A stretch of DNA of 64,000 bases from SZUA-370 sp034003955 (GTDB taxonomy: Bacteria; Spirochaetota; Spirochaetia; Treponematales; UBA12059): NCBI GenBank assembly GCA_034003955.1, contig JAVEXO010000004.1, positions 1 to 64,000 of the forward strand, given 5' to 3'. How positions within the stretch are numbered: the stretch's first letter is position 1; every line of letters starts with the position of its first letter. The notes beneath the pieces were generated by a model. It searched no databases. It was given only the letters and a program-made list of their open reading frames with translations, and was not told where the DNA came from. The translations under genes and the position numbers were made by a program. Below, piece after piece: positions 1 through 8,925 of this stretch.

Positions 1-1
1 A

Positions 2-1171
2 TCATTCCCGTATCCAACCACCCCAGGTTGCACTGTAGGTATTAGACCAGAGACCGTTGTTGCCATCACAGAGGGCAAAGGCCTTGTGCCTGCCGCTTCC
101 TTCGTCGAAAACAGACAGTGTTCGTATTGGCTTGCCAGCCAGGCTTGCGGCAAAATTGGTAGCGTCGCTTATAAGCGTATGGCTGCTGTTGGGGCTTGGA
201 AAGCTTGTTGCCACGTCAGCCATGTCGAATTCCAGGTAGCCATCTACGGTTGACTTCAAGTGAGTGCCTACGACCAATACTTGTTTTGAATCGAAGACAA
301 TGAAGGAAGGAACGGAGAGTGAGTAGGAAGTATTATCACTTGTCTTCCAATCGACACCGGCGTTGTCTGTGTAATGAAGGTAGCCATCGCGGGTTGAGAC
401 TACAAAACCCGATCCTGTTGTTGAACACAGCCCGGCATACGAGCCGCCTGCTACAGGGCCATCACCGATGTTTTCGGAAGCAAGAAGCTCCCCCGTACCA
501 GAAATAAGCTTGCTGCCGGCGCTAAACCAGTAACTGCTGCCATCATGGGCCACGGAGCTTGGATAGCCTATGCTTGTATTGGCAACTATAGACGTTGCTA
601 CAAAGCCTGAACCATCAAAATGGTAAATAGAATAGGCTCCCTTGGAGGCTTCCGTGACGGCAAACAGCTCGTCATTGGCACTGAGAAGGGTGCGGACATA
701 GCCTGCGCTATCCAGCCCTGTGACCTTGTTCCAGACGCTGCCATCTACCGTCTTCCAGACGCCCAGACCTTGCCCCGTGCCAGAATCTACAAAGAGTACG
801 TAGAGGTTTGTGCCTATGGCGGCACCGGCGCTGGCGAAGAGCGGAGAAGGCTTCGTGTTCGTGCTGGATGTTGCCTTTATTTCGCTTAATACAGACTGTC
901 CAACGTCTGACCAGCTTGTATCGGCGGCTTTCTTGTACCTGAGTATGCCTATCCCTGCGTAGTAATCTTCGCCGAGACGTGCCACGAATGAGGGATTGGA
1001 GTCCTTGAGTGCGGGAGTCATGGTAAGATTTATTGGCTTTTCGGTAGCGACCCTGGAGAAGATGCCTGCAGGACCCGCGTCGCATGACGACAGGCCTATG
1101 GCAAGTACGGCAAGGATAGCCAGGATCAGGATGCCTGACTCGTGTCGTCGAATCAATATGGGTACGTTCAT
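2..1171 (-). CDS. Exported lipoprotein of unknown function
   Basis: A complete 389-aa reading frame; the TGA stop lies at the very edge of the window. The N-terminus has two arginines, a hydrophobic stretch (about residues 13-27) and a lipobox Leu-Ser-Ser-Cys with Cys30 as the predicted lipidated residue, so the protein should be anchored in the envelope. The mature part is rich in Ser, Thr, Gly and aromatic residues with repeated short beta-like segments (several SG..W..V patterns), which suggests a beta-propeller or similar all-beta fold; this is inference. It lies 16 bases after the beta-barrel-like gene at 1188-1787 and has its own AGGA ribosome site, so the two are probably cotranscribed. 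I do not recognise the family. Confidence 0.75.
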   Translation of the reverse strand: MNVPILIRRHESGILILAILAVLAIGLSSCDAGPAGIFSRVATEKPINLTMTPALKDSNPSFVARLGEDYYAGIGILRYKKAADTSWSDVGQSVLSEIKATSSTNTKPSPLFASAGAAIGTNLYVLFVDSGTGQGLGVWKTVDGSVWNKVTGLDSAGYVRTLLSANDELFAVTEASKGAYSIYHFDGSGFVATSIVANTSIGYPSSVAHDGSSYWFSAGSKLISGTGELLASENIGDGPVAGGSYAGLCSTTGSGFVVSTRDGYLHYTDNAGVDWKTSDNTSYSLSVPSFIVFDSKQVLVVGTHLKSTVDGYLEFDMADVATSFPSPNSSHTLISDATNFAASLAGKPIRTLSVFDEGSGRHKAFALCDGNNGLWSNTYSATWGGWIRE

Positions 1172-1187
1172 GTGAGTATCCTCATGT

Positions 1188-1787
1188 TTACAGGTGATAG
1201 GCGACGGCCAGCGTCGCCTCCATGAAGTATCCTACACGGGAGTTGGCAGGTGTCTTCGGTATTATTTGCGGGATGATGTTTCCAAAGATGTTGAGGGTAT
1301 AACTCATGTCAAGGGAAGCTTTCCACAGGAAACTGGAACCGGCTTTAATGAGGGTGTCGACATGCTTGTAGTCGCCAATGGAGCTTATAGCCATGCCTAG
1401 ACCAGCACTGGGCGCGATGACAAATGCTCCGATGGGAAAGGCTCTGAGTACGCGTAGCGACAGAGGCGCTATGAAGAGCCTATCCTCGTTTATAGTGCCT
1501 ATGAACTCACCCGCCAGGTCTCCAGCCAGAGCCCAATACGGGTTTAGGAAGCCGGTGTATGACAAGGCAAAGGCTATGCCGGGATAGGAATTTGCCTTTT
1601 CAAACGACGAGGTGTTGGGGTTTGTAAAACCCAAGGGTACCGCGATGCCCAGCGACAATGACAGCATGCTGTCACCCCGTTCAAACTGGCTGAAATTTGA
1701 CGAGGCTATGACCGGTGATTCATCCTGTGCCATGGCCTGTGTCGCAAGAGCAAGAGTGGCTAGTAGTACTACGTGAAAGGAGCGCAT
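1188..1787 (-). CDS. Exported protein, probable small outer-membrane beta-barrel
   Basis: About 199 aa. The start at 1787 is chosen because GGAGGA sits seven bases upstream and it opens directly onto a cleavable signal peptide (MRSFHVVLLATLALATQAMA, then Q); the longer reading frame to 1847 adds a non-signal-like extension. The mature protein alternates hydrophobic and polar residues with many Gly and aromatic residues, has strand-like segments such as SLSLGIAVPLGF and FALSYTGFL, and ends in a hydrophobic-aromatic stretch (ATLAVAYHL), as expected for an outer-membrane barrel. Barrel assignment is inference. It heads a two-gene unit with the lipoprotein downstream and is preceded by a good promoter at 1825-1853. 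Confidence 0.72.
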   Translation of the reverse strand: MRSFHVVLLATLALATQAMAQDESPVIASSNFSQFERGDSMLSLSLGIAVPLGFTNPNTSSFEKANSYPGIAFALSYTGFLNPYWALAGDLAGEFIGTINEDRLFIAPLSLRVLRAFPIGAFVIAPSAGLGMAISSIGDYKHVDTLIKAGSSFLWKASLDMSYTLNIFGNIIPQIIPKTPANSRVGYFMEATLAVAYHL

Positions 1788-1824
1788 CGTTCCTCCGATT
1801 AAGTGCACATGATTGTATGGCTGC

Positions 1825-1853
1825 ACTATATCACGAGCCACACGCATGTGAAA
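1825..1853 (-). promoter_or_regulatory. Sigma-70-type promoter for the beta-barrel/lipoprotein unit
   Basis: On the minus strand TTTCAC (1848-1853) is separated by 17 bases from TATAGT (1825-1830), and TGA directly before TATAGT makes an extended -10. The predicted start lies about 30 bases upstream of the ATG at 1787, leaving room for the GGAGGA ribosome site. Confidence 0.55.
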
Positions 1854-1881
1854 AGGCGCGAGAGCATCCAGGGGTTACGGT

Positions 1882-2442
1882 TCAGGAACGACGCCGGCCC
1901 GATCTGGCGGATGAAAGTGTGGCCCAGGACGATGAAAAGTCTGAGCCACGTATCCATCGTAGCTCAACGAGGGCCAAGAGAAAGGTTGTAGCCCGTATTT
2001 TCTCAATAAGCATAGAAGAATCATCTTTCTTTATATTATCAGAACCAAAAGGAATTCTGGCGCAGAAGCATCCCAGGCCTGCCTCGAACGGCCCTGGTAC
2101 ATACTCACTGTGCTCGGATGCCGGTGGCAAGCGCGTTGTAATATTGGCTATGTCGTCAGCGTGCCTTTCATTGAAGCGCATGAATATATCGTCATTATGC
2201 CGTTCCGGTCCTGCTAGTTCCAGTGGCATTGTTGTACGAGACGCTATACCGGCCAAGGCTGCGCCATCTATAGGCGAGCCCATCCAGGCCAGGACGGGAA
2301 AGTCAAAGTATGCGCGTGCGCTGGCTGCCCCGCGAAGAGTCCATAGTCTCATGCGAATATCGGCAATGTTCTTTGCTATGTTGCCAGGAGGGATGATGAC
2401 AAAGGCTAAAGACGAGGCTGTATCTGATGTTCCCAAACCCAT
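1882..2442 (-). CDS. Hypothetical protein, possibly from a leaderless transcript
   Basis: About 186 aa starting MGLGTSDTASSL. I do not recognise the family. The protein has a hydrophobic N-terminal strand (SSLAFVIIPPG), a central Ala/Gly-rich region and an Arg/Ser-rich C-terminus. The frame is open further upstream to 2514, but that extension overlaps the divergent gene at 2492. No ribosome site precedes the ATG at 2442; instead TATACT ends nine bases before it, with TTTACA 15 bases further up, so the message may be leaderless. A 2'-5' RNA ligase-like fold was considered, but no HxT/S motif is visible. Confidence 0.6.
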   Translation of the reverse strand: MGLGTSDTASSLAFVIIPPGNIAKNIADIRMRLWTLRGAASARAYFDFPVLAWMGSPIDGAALAGIASRTTMPLELAGPERHNDDIFMRFNERHADDIANITTRLPPASEHSEYVPGPFEAGLGCFCARIPFGSDNIKKDDSSMLIEKIRATTFLLALVELRWIRGSDFSSSWATLSSARSGRRRS

Positions 2443-2491
2443 GAAGGCATAGTATACTCGTACTATCCTCCTGTAAAGGAAAGATAGTAGC

Positions 2492-3262
2492 ATGATACAT
2501 AAAGTAGAACACATGGCCGGGAAGCTTACTCAGGTCGTTTCATCATGGCCAGGCGTGGAATGCGTCGTATCGGGAGAAGCCTCCAATACCGAGGTGTATG
2601 ATCCGTATTTTGCCCTCGTACTTGACGTGTATTGCAAGGGCTCAATTCCAGAGAGCGCAAAACGACAGAGCTTGTTCGATAATCCTGGAGCCTTCGAGAC
2701 ATCAAGGAGTGGAGAAAAGGATAGGTTCTTCCTGGACGGCTTACCAATTAGGCTCGAATACAAGCGTACTCGAAATATTGAGGATCTCATTTCCAGCAGT
2801 TTCGAGACGATGCGGCTTTTTGGTGAAACAGGAACCTATGTCATCTATCGCTTCGTCAATGGTAAGACGCTGTACACTCGCTCAGACTGGCTTGACAGGA
2901 CGAGAGAGGCCATAGTAGAGAGCCCCACGGAGTTCTGGGAACAACTACGGGAGACGTATCAGCAGAAGATGGAACACAGCCTTAGTGACCTCGGTGGCGC
3001 TGCACTGAAGGAAGACAGATTCTTCTATATTGTTTCTGTGGCCGGCTTCATGCGTTCTTGTGTCTCATCAATATTCGCCATCAACAGGCAGTGGGAACCG
3101 TCTGAACGCAACATGAAGGATGCTCTTATGTCTCTGCCGGTGTTGCCTGAGGATTTTCAGGGACGATGGGAGACAATACTACGAGTAGATGGATCGACAG
3201 ATCCTGCCAAGTGCTTCCAGATAGCCCAGCTCATCGTAAAGAGTGTCTACGCTCTTGGCTAG
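2492..3262 (+). CDS. Nucleotidyltransferase-like protein (DUF4037-like)
   Basis: 256 aa, soluble, no signal peptide. The N-terminal part (about 12-60) shows a strand-turn-strand with G-E-A-S followed by an acidic pair in LVLDVYCKG, reminiscent of minimal nucleotidyltransferase folds, followed by a helical C-terminal half with repeated aromatic residues. The DUF4037-like assignment rests on overall look only and is tentative. A GGAAAG ribosome site precedes the ATG. The 3' end overlaps the next gene by 20 bases, so the two are likely translationally coupled; the partner is an exported metalloprotease-like lipoprotein, which gives no obvious functional clue. Confidence 0.65.
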   Translation: MIHKVEHMAGKLTQVVSSWPGVECVVSGEASNTEVYDPYFALVLDVYCKGSIPESAKRQSLFDNPGAFETSRSGEKDRFFLDGLPIRLEYKRTRNIEDLISSSFETMRLFGETGTYVIYRFVNGKTLYTRSDWLDRTREAIVESPTEFWEQLRETYQQKMEHSLSDLGGAALKEDRFFYIVSVAGFMRSCVSSIFAINRQWEPSERNMKDALMSLPVLPEDFQGRWETILRVDGSTDPAKCFQIAQLIVKSVYALG

Positions 3263-4835
3263 AAGCCTTCGTCTCTGGAAACTGTCTGTGGGGCTTCTCT
3301 TTCTTCTGGTGGCGTGCTCTCCTGAGTATGTCGACGGCCTGTCTGTGGGTCTACCCGATGGTTCAAGGCTTCCTGTTTCTAGATCGACGAGTGGCGATGC
3401 TACGCTTGTTCTTCCTGGAGAGTCCGCAAGATTCATCCTGCAAAAGCCTGTAAGCACCGGAATGAATCAGGATCTTGTTTTGAACGTGAGCGGATCCGGG
3501 CGTCTCGATGTCTGGTTGTCTGATAAGGCCAGGGCGCGGACTGCCTTCCAGCATGCATCGTTCATACTCGAAGCAGGAAGAGCCGCTGAGCTACACATAC
3601 CCATGCCAGAAGGTAGTATCCTTGGCGCACTAGAACTACAGCTGGCCGATTCAGATGGTTTAAAGCTCACTTCCATGGCCATAGGAGATAGAGTCTCCGG
3701 CTACATCACACGTGATAGCGATTATATAATAGACTCGGGCACGAGTGTTTCGGGTACTGTATTCCCGGATCAGATTCAGCTTGAAATCGATTCATGGTCG
3801 GACGCCTCCTTGCTCATACGCTTGCATTCCGATGGGGATGCCAGGATTGGAGTCAAGGATTCTAGAGGACTAACCCAGTTCCGCTTTCTTTTAAATGCCC
3901 GCTCAGGTGCCGATGTGGCCATTCCTCTGGCAGCCTTTGATAGAGGCTCTACGCTTATAGTCGAATCCAAGGCTCTGTTAGCGGCAGCCTTCATCGTTCC
4001 TGGTTATGGAGCTCCTCTGGCCGATCTCCTGGCCATTTTGGCGATCCCCATGCCAGACGGCAAGGACTACGCACTCTATAGATGGGATGTGCTTCCTGAT
4101 ACCCTCGTCTTTGATTTTGTAGACTATGCAACACAGGATGCTTACTTGAAACGCCTTGCCTTCTTTGCAGAGAAGCCAGGTTTCAGAGGTAGGCTTGCCA
4201 CTGATGCGGAGATTGAGAGGCTCCATGGATGGAACGCCCATGATTACTCCACGACGACCCTCGCTGCTTTCTTTTCACTCGTAGGTAAGCAGGGCTTCAG
4301 GCTCAATGACAAGGAGCTGAGGCTTCTTGAAACCCTCGTCTCGTACGGTGTGCTTATTAGGGAATCAGAAGGGAGTCTGAAGGCGGGTAGAGGTGCCATC
4401 ATTTCTGTATCGCAGGAGTCTACCCCGGCCTTGAGGCGAGTTTTTATTGATCATGAGTCGTCCCATGCCCTGTACTTTCAGGATGCGGAGTATAGAAGGC
4501 TTGCATCGAGGCTATGGTCGGCACTGGTACCGGAGGCCAGGCGCTTCTGGCAACAGCATTTCGTGTGGCGGCGCTACGATATACGAGACGAGGATCTATG
4601 CGTCAATGAACTCCAGGCCTATCTGGTTCAGCAGGGAGTATACTCCACACAGGCCTACTACGAGGCACTCGTGCCTCGTCTTACAGAGGCCTATCCTGAC
4701 TTGCAAGCAGTCATAGAAGCAGACGCACCATTTGCCATAGAGGCGGCTTTTAGCGACGCCAGGGTTCTTGACCGTTACCTCAAGGAGCACTGGGGTCTGT
4801 CCGCAGGACGCATGGGTCGTATACAAAGATTATAA
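3243..4835 (+). CDS. Lipoprotein with HExxH zinc-metalloprotease motif
   Basis: 530 aa with a GTG start inside the end of the preceding gene. The N-terminus is a lipoprotein signal: Arg/Lys residues, hydrophobic core, then Leu-Val-Ala-Cys with Cys25. Residues about 30-260 look like beta-sandwich repeats (three segments of similar length with S..LV/LI patterns). The C-terminal half is helical and contains H404-E-S-S-H408, the HExxH zinc motif, followed about 50 residues later by VNELQAYLV, whose glutamate could be the third zinc ligand as in gluzincins. It would act as an envelope-anchored peptidase. The family is not recognised; the zinc motif is seen directly, activity is inference. Confidence 0.75.
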   Translation: MSTLLARSLRLWKLSVGLLFLLVACSPEYVDGLSVGLPDGSRLPVSRSTSGDATLVLPGESARFILQKPVSTGMNQDLVLNVSGSGRLDVWLSDKARARTAFQHASFILEAGRAAELHIPMPEGSILGALELQLADSDGLKLTSMAIGDRVSGYITRDSDYIIDSGTSVSGTVFPDQIQLEIDSWSDASLLIRLHSDGDARIGVKDSRGLTQFRFLLNARSGADVAIPLAAFDRGSTLIVESKALLAAAFIVPGYGAPLADLLAILAIPMPDGKDYALYRWDVLPDTLVFDFVDYATQDAYLKRLAFFAEKPGFRGRLATDAEIERLHGWNAHDYSTTTLAAFFSLVGKQGFRLNDKELRLLETLVSYGVLIRESEGSLKAGRGAIISVSQESTPALRRVFIDHESSHALYFQDAEYRRLASRLWSALVPEARRFWQQHFVWRRYDIRDEDLCVNELQAYLVQQGVYSTQAYYEALVPRLTEAYPDLQAVIEADAPFAIEAAFSDARVLDRYLKEHWGLSAGRMGRIQRL

Positions 4836-4838
4836 CCA

Positions 4839-6512
4839 TCATGCCCTGGATAACTCGTCTAGAACCTCCCTCAGGCACCACGAACGCGTTTGTATGAGCA
4901 GATCACAGGGATCAGGCGGTGATGAACCTGCCTCTCGCCTGAAGGCCGCGGCTGCGGGGAGCATTGTGGTCCATACGTCTTTCTCGTGCGCTCCAAGGCT
5001 ATCAAGATACGCAGCGGCATGGCGGTAGGGTTCGGGTAGGGCTGCGATATCGTCGGCATAGGATTGCAAGAATTCCTCTGGTTTCTGGTATGACCGGCCT
5101 GCGGCGAAGACCCTGCCGTCAAAACGGCCGCGAAGGCCTTCCTTGCTGGCAATATCGGCTCTGACGCCGTTGCCCCTGACGCGGTCTATACTACAGGGTA
5201 GCGCCATGGATAGGCGTTCTAATCTTTCCTTGTATGCCACCAGGGGCTTCGTAACGTAGCGGAAGGAGCCGTCTGGGTCTTCTTCTCTGTCTATAGACTG
5301 GTTGCGATACAAAAAATCCGCAAAGAGCCCCTCCATTGGGCGCAGCCTTGATTGCCGTATGTCAAAGTATGGATAAATATAGGTACCCCTGGCATAGCTT
5401 TTGCCAAACGGGTATGAAAAGTCTGCTCCAAAGACGCGCACGATCGACGCGCCAAGGTAATTTGCAAGAGAAATGGCGGCGTGGGTTACGTTGCCGCCCG
5501 AGGTGTCTAGAACGGGAAAGGCCCTGAAACGAGAGGCTATGTATCGTGATAAGGGATGACCCGAGGAAAAGAAATACGGTTTGGAAGCCATGCGTGCAAC
5601 GGTCGGAGGCGAGGCCAGGTCAAGAAACAGCGGTATGGAGCCTGGAAGACCAAGCGAGAAATGATAGTAACTTATATGCTGACAGTCTATGCTTATGACG
5701 GCGTCTGGCTCGATGCCACGTTCAAGGAGTGCCCTCAGGCTGGTATCGGTGGCAATGAGAAAGGCATCCTTGGGGCGTGATGCTATTTCTTCAAGATGAT
5801 TCTCTAAAGAAGGTCCTGCCGCACTGATGAAGGCTTCACGTATGGGTCCTACTGGCGGTGTAGGTTTGTTAGATAATTCAAGGTTGCGTATTATGTTTGA
5901 GAACCAACGCTTGCCAAAGAACGACTGCACCGAATAGTCGTCAGATATTGCTCCAATGGCACTCCGTATTGAGTCTGCGGCCTTCTTATAGGATAGGGGG
6001 TCGGCATCTATCCTGGCCCTGAGCGGAACAGAGAAGAAGTCACCGGTAAGGGCTGGCACATAGCTTTCTGCCACGGCTTCGTCGAGTTCGACGTCTACAG
6101 GATCTACCAGTAATCTCAGCCGCCTGTCTCCTAATACATGGGTCATGTCAACACGTTCTAGTATGGCCTTCAAGACAGAGGCACCGTATTCAACGATCAG
6201 ACCCTTGGTAACACGTCCAGCCTCTAAAAGAGCCGCCACTTCGTATCCGGCACCCAGTCCAAGGAACACATAGAAACCAGTCGTTTCATAGTGTTGGGCT
6301 AGACGGCTGGCTTCCCGTATTGGTGCAAACCTTGAATGCATGTATGTTTTTCTATCGCCTGTCAGCGTGTATGGTACTAGCGAACCATCGGCAGCATGTG
6401 CAATCTCTAGATGGCTTGCGCTCGTCTTGGCCCGTATCCTGTCGGCACACAGAGGACCGTGTTGAGAGGCTATCGCGAGCATGTTTCGCTCGAATACCTG
6501 GTGGTCTATCAT
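4839..6512 (-). CDS. DUF115 / MptE-like protein, motility-associated (Maf-like)
   Basis: 557 aa. Features of the DUF115 (6-hydroxymethylpterin pyrophosphokinase MptE-like) family: an N-terminal HSRF-P-REA motif followed by a Rossmann-like strand FLGLGAGYEV, a central AAGPSL motif (about residue 236) that begins the sugar-nucleotide-binding core, and FGADFSYPFGKSYARGTY further on. In flagellated bacteria this family includes the Maf proteins that transfer nonulosonic acids to flagellin; here that role is inference, supported by a NeuB-like synthase at 51866-53005. The start ATG overlaps the stop of the preceding DUF115 paralogue as ATGA, so both are made from one message. It is the last gene of the minus-strand operon. 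Confidence 0.85.
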   Translation of the reverse strand: MIDHQVFERNMLAIASQHGPLCADRIRAKTSASHLEIAHAADGSLVPYTLTGDRKTYMHSRFAPIREASRLAQHYETTGFYVFLGLGAGYEVAALLEAGRVTKGLIVEYGASVLKAILERVDMTHVLGDRRLRLLVDPVDVELDEAVAESYVPALTGDFFSVPLRARIDADPLSYKKAADSIRSAIGAISDDYSVQSFFGKRWFSNIIRNLELSNKPTPPVGPIREAFISAAGPSLENHLEEIASRPKDAFLIATDTSLRALLERGIEPDAVISIDCQHISYYHFSLGLPGSIPLFLDLASPPTVARMASKPYFFSSGHPLSRYIASRFRAFPVLDTSGGNVTHAAISLANYLGASIVRVFGADFSYPFGKSYARGTYIYPYFDIRQSRLRPMEGLFADFLYRNQSIDREEDPDGSFRYVTKPLVAYKERLERLSMALPCSIDRVRGNGVRADIASKEGLRGRFDGRVFAAGRSYQKPEEFLQSYADDIAALPEPYRHAAAYLDSLGAHEKDVWTTMLPAAAAFRREAGSSPPDPCDLLIQTRSWCLREVLDELSRA

Positions 6513-8086
6513 GGCTCTGCTCCTGATAGTAACCTTGCCGCCAAACGCACAGAGGCGTCGATGGCCTTGGCTTCGTTAATGATAGCCTCGCCTCTGGCGG
6601 CATCAGCCAAGAATGAAGCGGATTGACGTGGAGCAAGAGCCTTCCACAGGAGCGATGCCTCATACGCTACGGGCCTGGATTCTGCAAGCGCCTCGTGGAC
6701 CTGCTGTATCGCTCTGTCAGCCAGCATTGTTAGCATGGTATCGGCTGCACGCCTTCTATCAGGCACTGTCATGCTATAGTCTGACTCTTGATACCTGATG
6801 CAGGGTTTTATGCCACGTGCATCGCTGAGGGTATCTATGCAGCCCCTGGGAATGCTCGTCTCTACTGGAGAATCTCCAAGCCTCAAGACACGGTCGCCAT
6901 CGGCTTGTGGAACTCCAATCGATGTAGCATAGACAGAGAATGCCCTGGAAGTTCGCCATGATCCAAGAGTATTGGTAAACGTGTGCAAGACCCTGTTTGA
7001 ACGCGCCGAGTATGCCGGAAGCTCTCGCCGCTCGGCCATCGTATCGAGTGTATCAAAGGCGTAGGGGCTAGCATGATCCTTGTGCCCCTCGGCAGCAAGA
7101 TCAAGGCCGGCTATGGCCACGTATCCACTGGTAATGCTCAGAGCCAGCCTGAGCGCTGTGCCTGCCGAACTTCCTGAAGGCAGGGCTTGCAAACCAGAAC
7201 ATCCTCTTGCCGCCAAGCTTGCATGCTCAAATGATAGGCCCGTATCGAGCGGAATCAAGTTTGAACCCTCGAGGATCTGTGCTTGTGCGTACGAACTCGG
7301 TGGTAGCACCAGAGGGAGCCCTTGCTCTACTGACTGCCGCAGGTGGGCTCCATTCCAGAAACCAGGGTCGGTCGATACCACCAGGTCTGGAACCAGGCCG
7401 CTCTGCAAGAGCGCCGGGACAGCCGAGGCCAGGGCCCATAGCGATACATCCTCTCTAAGCGGACGAATTGCAGGGATGGTCCTTGAAAGGCTAGGGCCGG
7501 CGCAGGCCAGGATGATAGGAGAAGTAGCGGGCAACAAGGTTGAAACCCGATTGCTAGCCAGGATGAAACGTACACAGTTATGTAGCCAGCGAGCCGCCCA
7601 AAAAGCAGTGGTGGCGGCATCGCTACTGGCCGATTCAAGGGCTTCCCGTATGGCCACATCGATGGTATCGGCCATTGGCTTGTAGTGAGTGATGACAGGA
7701 GGCCATGAAACAAGCGCGACACCTGCAGCAAGGCGATTGTCAGAGAAGGCAATACCAAGGATGTCGTGGATAGAAGCCGTGCTCGATGGGTTCCAACTCA
7801 AGACGGGAGAAAACACTTCCTGTCCCTGGAAGTCGGCGGATGGTTGGAGGGATACTAGTACTGCATGAGGAAAGCGCTCATGAGCAACGGCAGAAATATA
7901 ATTGAGCCCGCCTCCTACTATTATTATTATAGAGGGGTGTCTTCCTTTGAGAGACGCTTCTAGATGGCGCTCGGCCTCCCTCTTGGGAGAATATCTGGAA
8001 TGGTAGGTGGAGGCAGGGCTTGTTTGCATGGCTGCATCATCATAAATCATTGAATAGGGATCGTATTGTAGATTCAAGCCCTTCAT
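6509..8086 (-). CDS. Second DUF115 / MptE-like protein (paralogue)
   Basis: About 525 aa, paralogous to the next gene. It shares the N-terminal HSRY-P-REA motif, a GGGLNYI strand, and the core ACAGPSL motif followed by a long Rossmann-type region (DLVVSTDPGF, then IAGLDLA). Overall it is more diverged, and the conserved aromatic block near FGADFSYPFG is replaced by shorter segments. The start is uncertain: ATG at 8086 or TTG at 8107 both overlap the end of the preceding gene and neither has a clear ribosome site, so translation is probably coupled. Tandem divergent DUF115 genes suggest two transferases or a transferase with a partner; inference. Confidence 0.82.
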   Translation of the reverse strand: MKGLNLQYDPYSMIYDDAAMQTSPASTYHSRYSPKREAERHLEASLKGRHPSIIIIVGGGLNYISAVAHERFPHAVLVSLQPSADFQGQEVFSPVLSWNPSSTASIHDILGIAFSDNRLAAGVALVSWPPVITHYKPMADTIDVAIREALESASSDAATTAFWAARWLHNCVRFILASNRVSTLLPATSPIILACAGPSLSRTIPAIRPLREDVSLWALASAVPALLQSGLVPDLVVSTDPGFWNGAHLRQSVEQGLPLVLPPSSYAQAQILEGSNLIPLDTGLSFEHASLAARGCSGLQALPSGSSAGTALRLALSITSGYVAIAGLDLAAEGHKDHASPYAFDTLDTMAERRELPAYSARSNRVLHTFTNTLGSWRTSRAFSVYATSIGVPQADGDRVLRLGDSPVETSIPRGCIDTLSDARGIKPCIRYQESDYSMTVPDRRRAADTMLTMLADRAIQQVHEALAESRPVAYEASLLWKALAPRQSASFLADAARGEAIINEAKAIDASVRLAARLLSGAEP

Positions 8087-8774
8087 TGGAGAGTTTAACC
8101 GAGGCAAAGGAGCCGAGCGGAATGGTTTCTACATGGGTACGCGAAATAAGCCTTAAGAGTGTCTTTGAGACAAGAGACGCAATGAGTTCGGGATCTCCGG
8201 GTGCATGTGTCATGACGGCACACAGTAGGCGAAAGCCAGGAAGCACGAAGACATTGCGTATTGATCCTGTAATTGCACTGGTAAAGGAAGCCAGTTCCTC
8301 CATGAGGGAAGCCTCTGTAGCATGTGCACATAGCTTCTTGGTCGACGCGCCAATTGAAGAAAGGTCCATTACGAAAAGTGAAGCAAACAAAAAATTTCTT
8401 GCAATGCCGCCCTTGAGATACTCCAGGAACCTTCCTTCATCGAAGGTTTCGGGTACATCGAGTGAGGCTGACATCGACGCGTAAATACTCAATGATGCTA
8501 TGCGTTTAATTTCTTCATGCACTCTGGCCGGAAGTTCTATGAGTTCAGGATGAATAATAATATGATTGCTACATGGTTCAAAGATTTCTGATCGTGTGCC
8601 CATGTACTCCATGATGCCAGGATCGAGAGCCTTTTGCACTTCATCTGCGTTTATTTGAGGTGGATCTCCCTGTATACCATACGCAGAGACAACAACGAAA
8701 CCGGTTCTACGACGAATGCAGTAGACGGCCCATGGGACAAAGCTGGTGCTCAGCGCCTCAAGAGCTAAACGCAT
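8040..8774 (-). CDS. Hypothetical protein; 5' end probably extends across an A11 tract
   Basis: The open frame with an ATG start gives 244 aa, but it continues in frame upstream of that ATG without a stop to beyond 8850, encoding a plausible helix (SFEKTLEELSRILDPYLG). No ATG, GTG or TTG occurs in that extension. A strong AGGAGG site and a TTG start lie at 8861-8874 in a different frame, joined by a run of eleven A. With twelve A the product would start MALSQKKKIPKGSF and continue into this frame. The visible protein has a possible GAF-like N-terminal part (VYCIRRRTGFVVVSAYG) and a later FASLFVMDLSSIG segment recalling a degenerate GGDEF fold; both are weak guesses. It sits between the acidic protein and the DUF115 pair. 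Confidence 0.65.
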   Translation of the reverse strand: MRLALEALSTSFVPWAVYCIRRRTGFVVVSAYGIQGDPPQINADEVQKALDPGIMEYMGTRSEIFEPCSNHIIIHPELIELPARVHEEIKRIASLSIYASMSASLDVPETFDEGRFLEYLKGGIARNFLFASLFVMDLSSIGASTKKLCAHATEASLMEELASFTSAITGSIRNVFVLPGFRLLCAVMTHAPGDPELIASLVSKTLLRLISRTHVETIPLGSFASVKLSNEGLESTIRSLFNDL

Positions 8775-8839
8775 TCCAAGATATGGGTCTAGAATCCTGG
8801 AAAGCTCTTCTAGCGTCTTTTCAAATGAGCCCTTTGGTA

Positions 8840-8874
8840 TTTTTTTTTTTGGCTGAGGGCCAAAAGGCCCTCCT
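8840..8874 (-). promoter_or_regulatory. Ribosome site, TTG start and A11 slippage tract
   Basis: On the minus strand AGGAGG (8869-8874) is followed after five bases by TTG (8861-8863), and twelve bases later by eleven consecutive A (8840-8850). Reading from this TTG gives a 17-codon frame ending in TAG; adding one A, or a -1 shift on the run, joins it to the 244-codon frame of the downstream gene. This is the only strong initiation signal available for that gene. Confidence 0.6.
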
Positions 8875-8925
8875 GCCTCGTTACTGTTGTACCATGGCGG
8901 GCAGCCGCAATATCAAGTAAACCCA

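Noticed and set aside
1715..2452. 245-codon plus-strand frame over the 186-aa gene
   Set aside because: No ribosome site and no recognisable motif; it overlaps a gene with better coding character and crosses a promoter.
7080..7685. 201-codon plus-strand frame opposite the second DUF115 gene
   Set aside because: Shadow of a conserved gene; the DUF115 motifs are on the minus strand.
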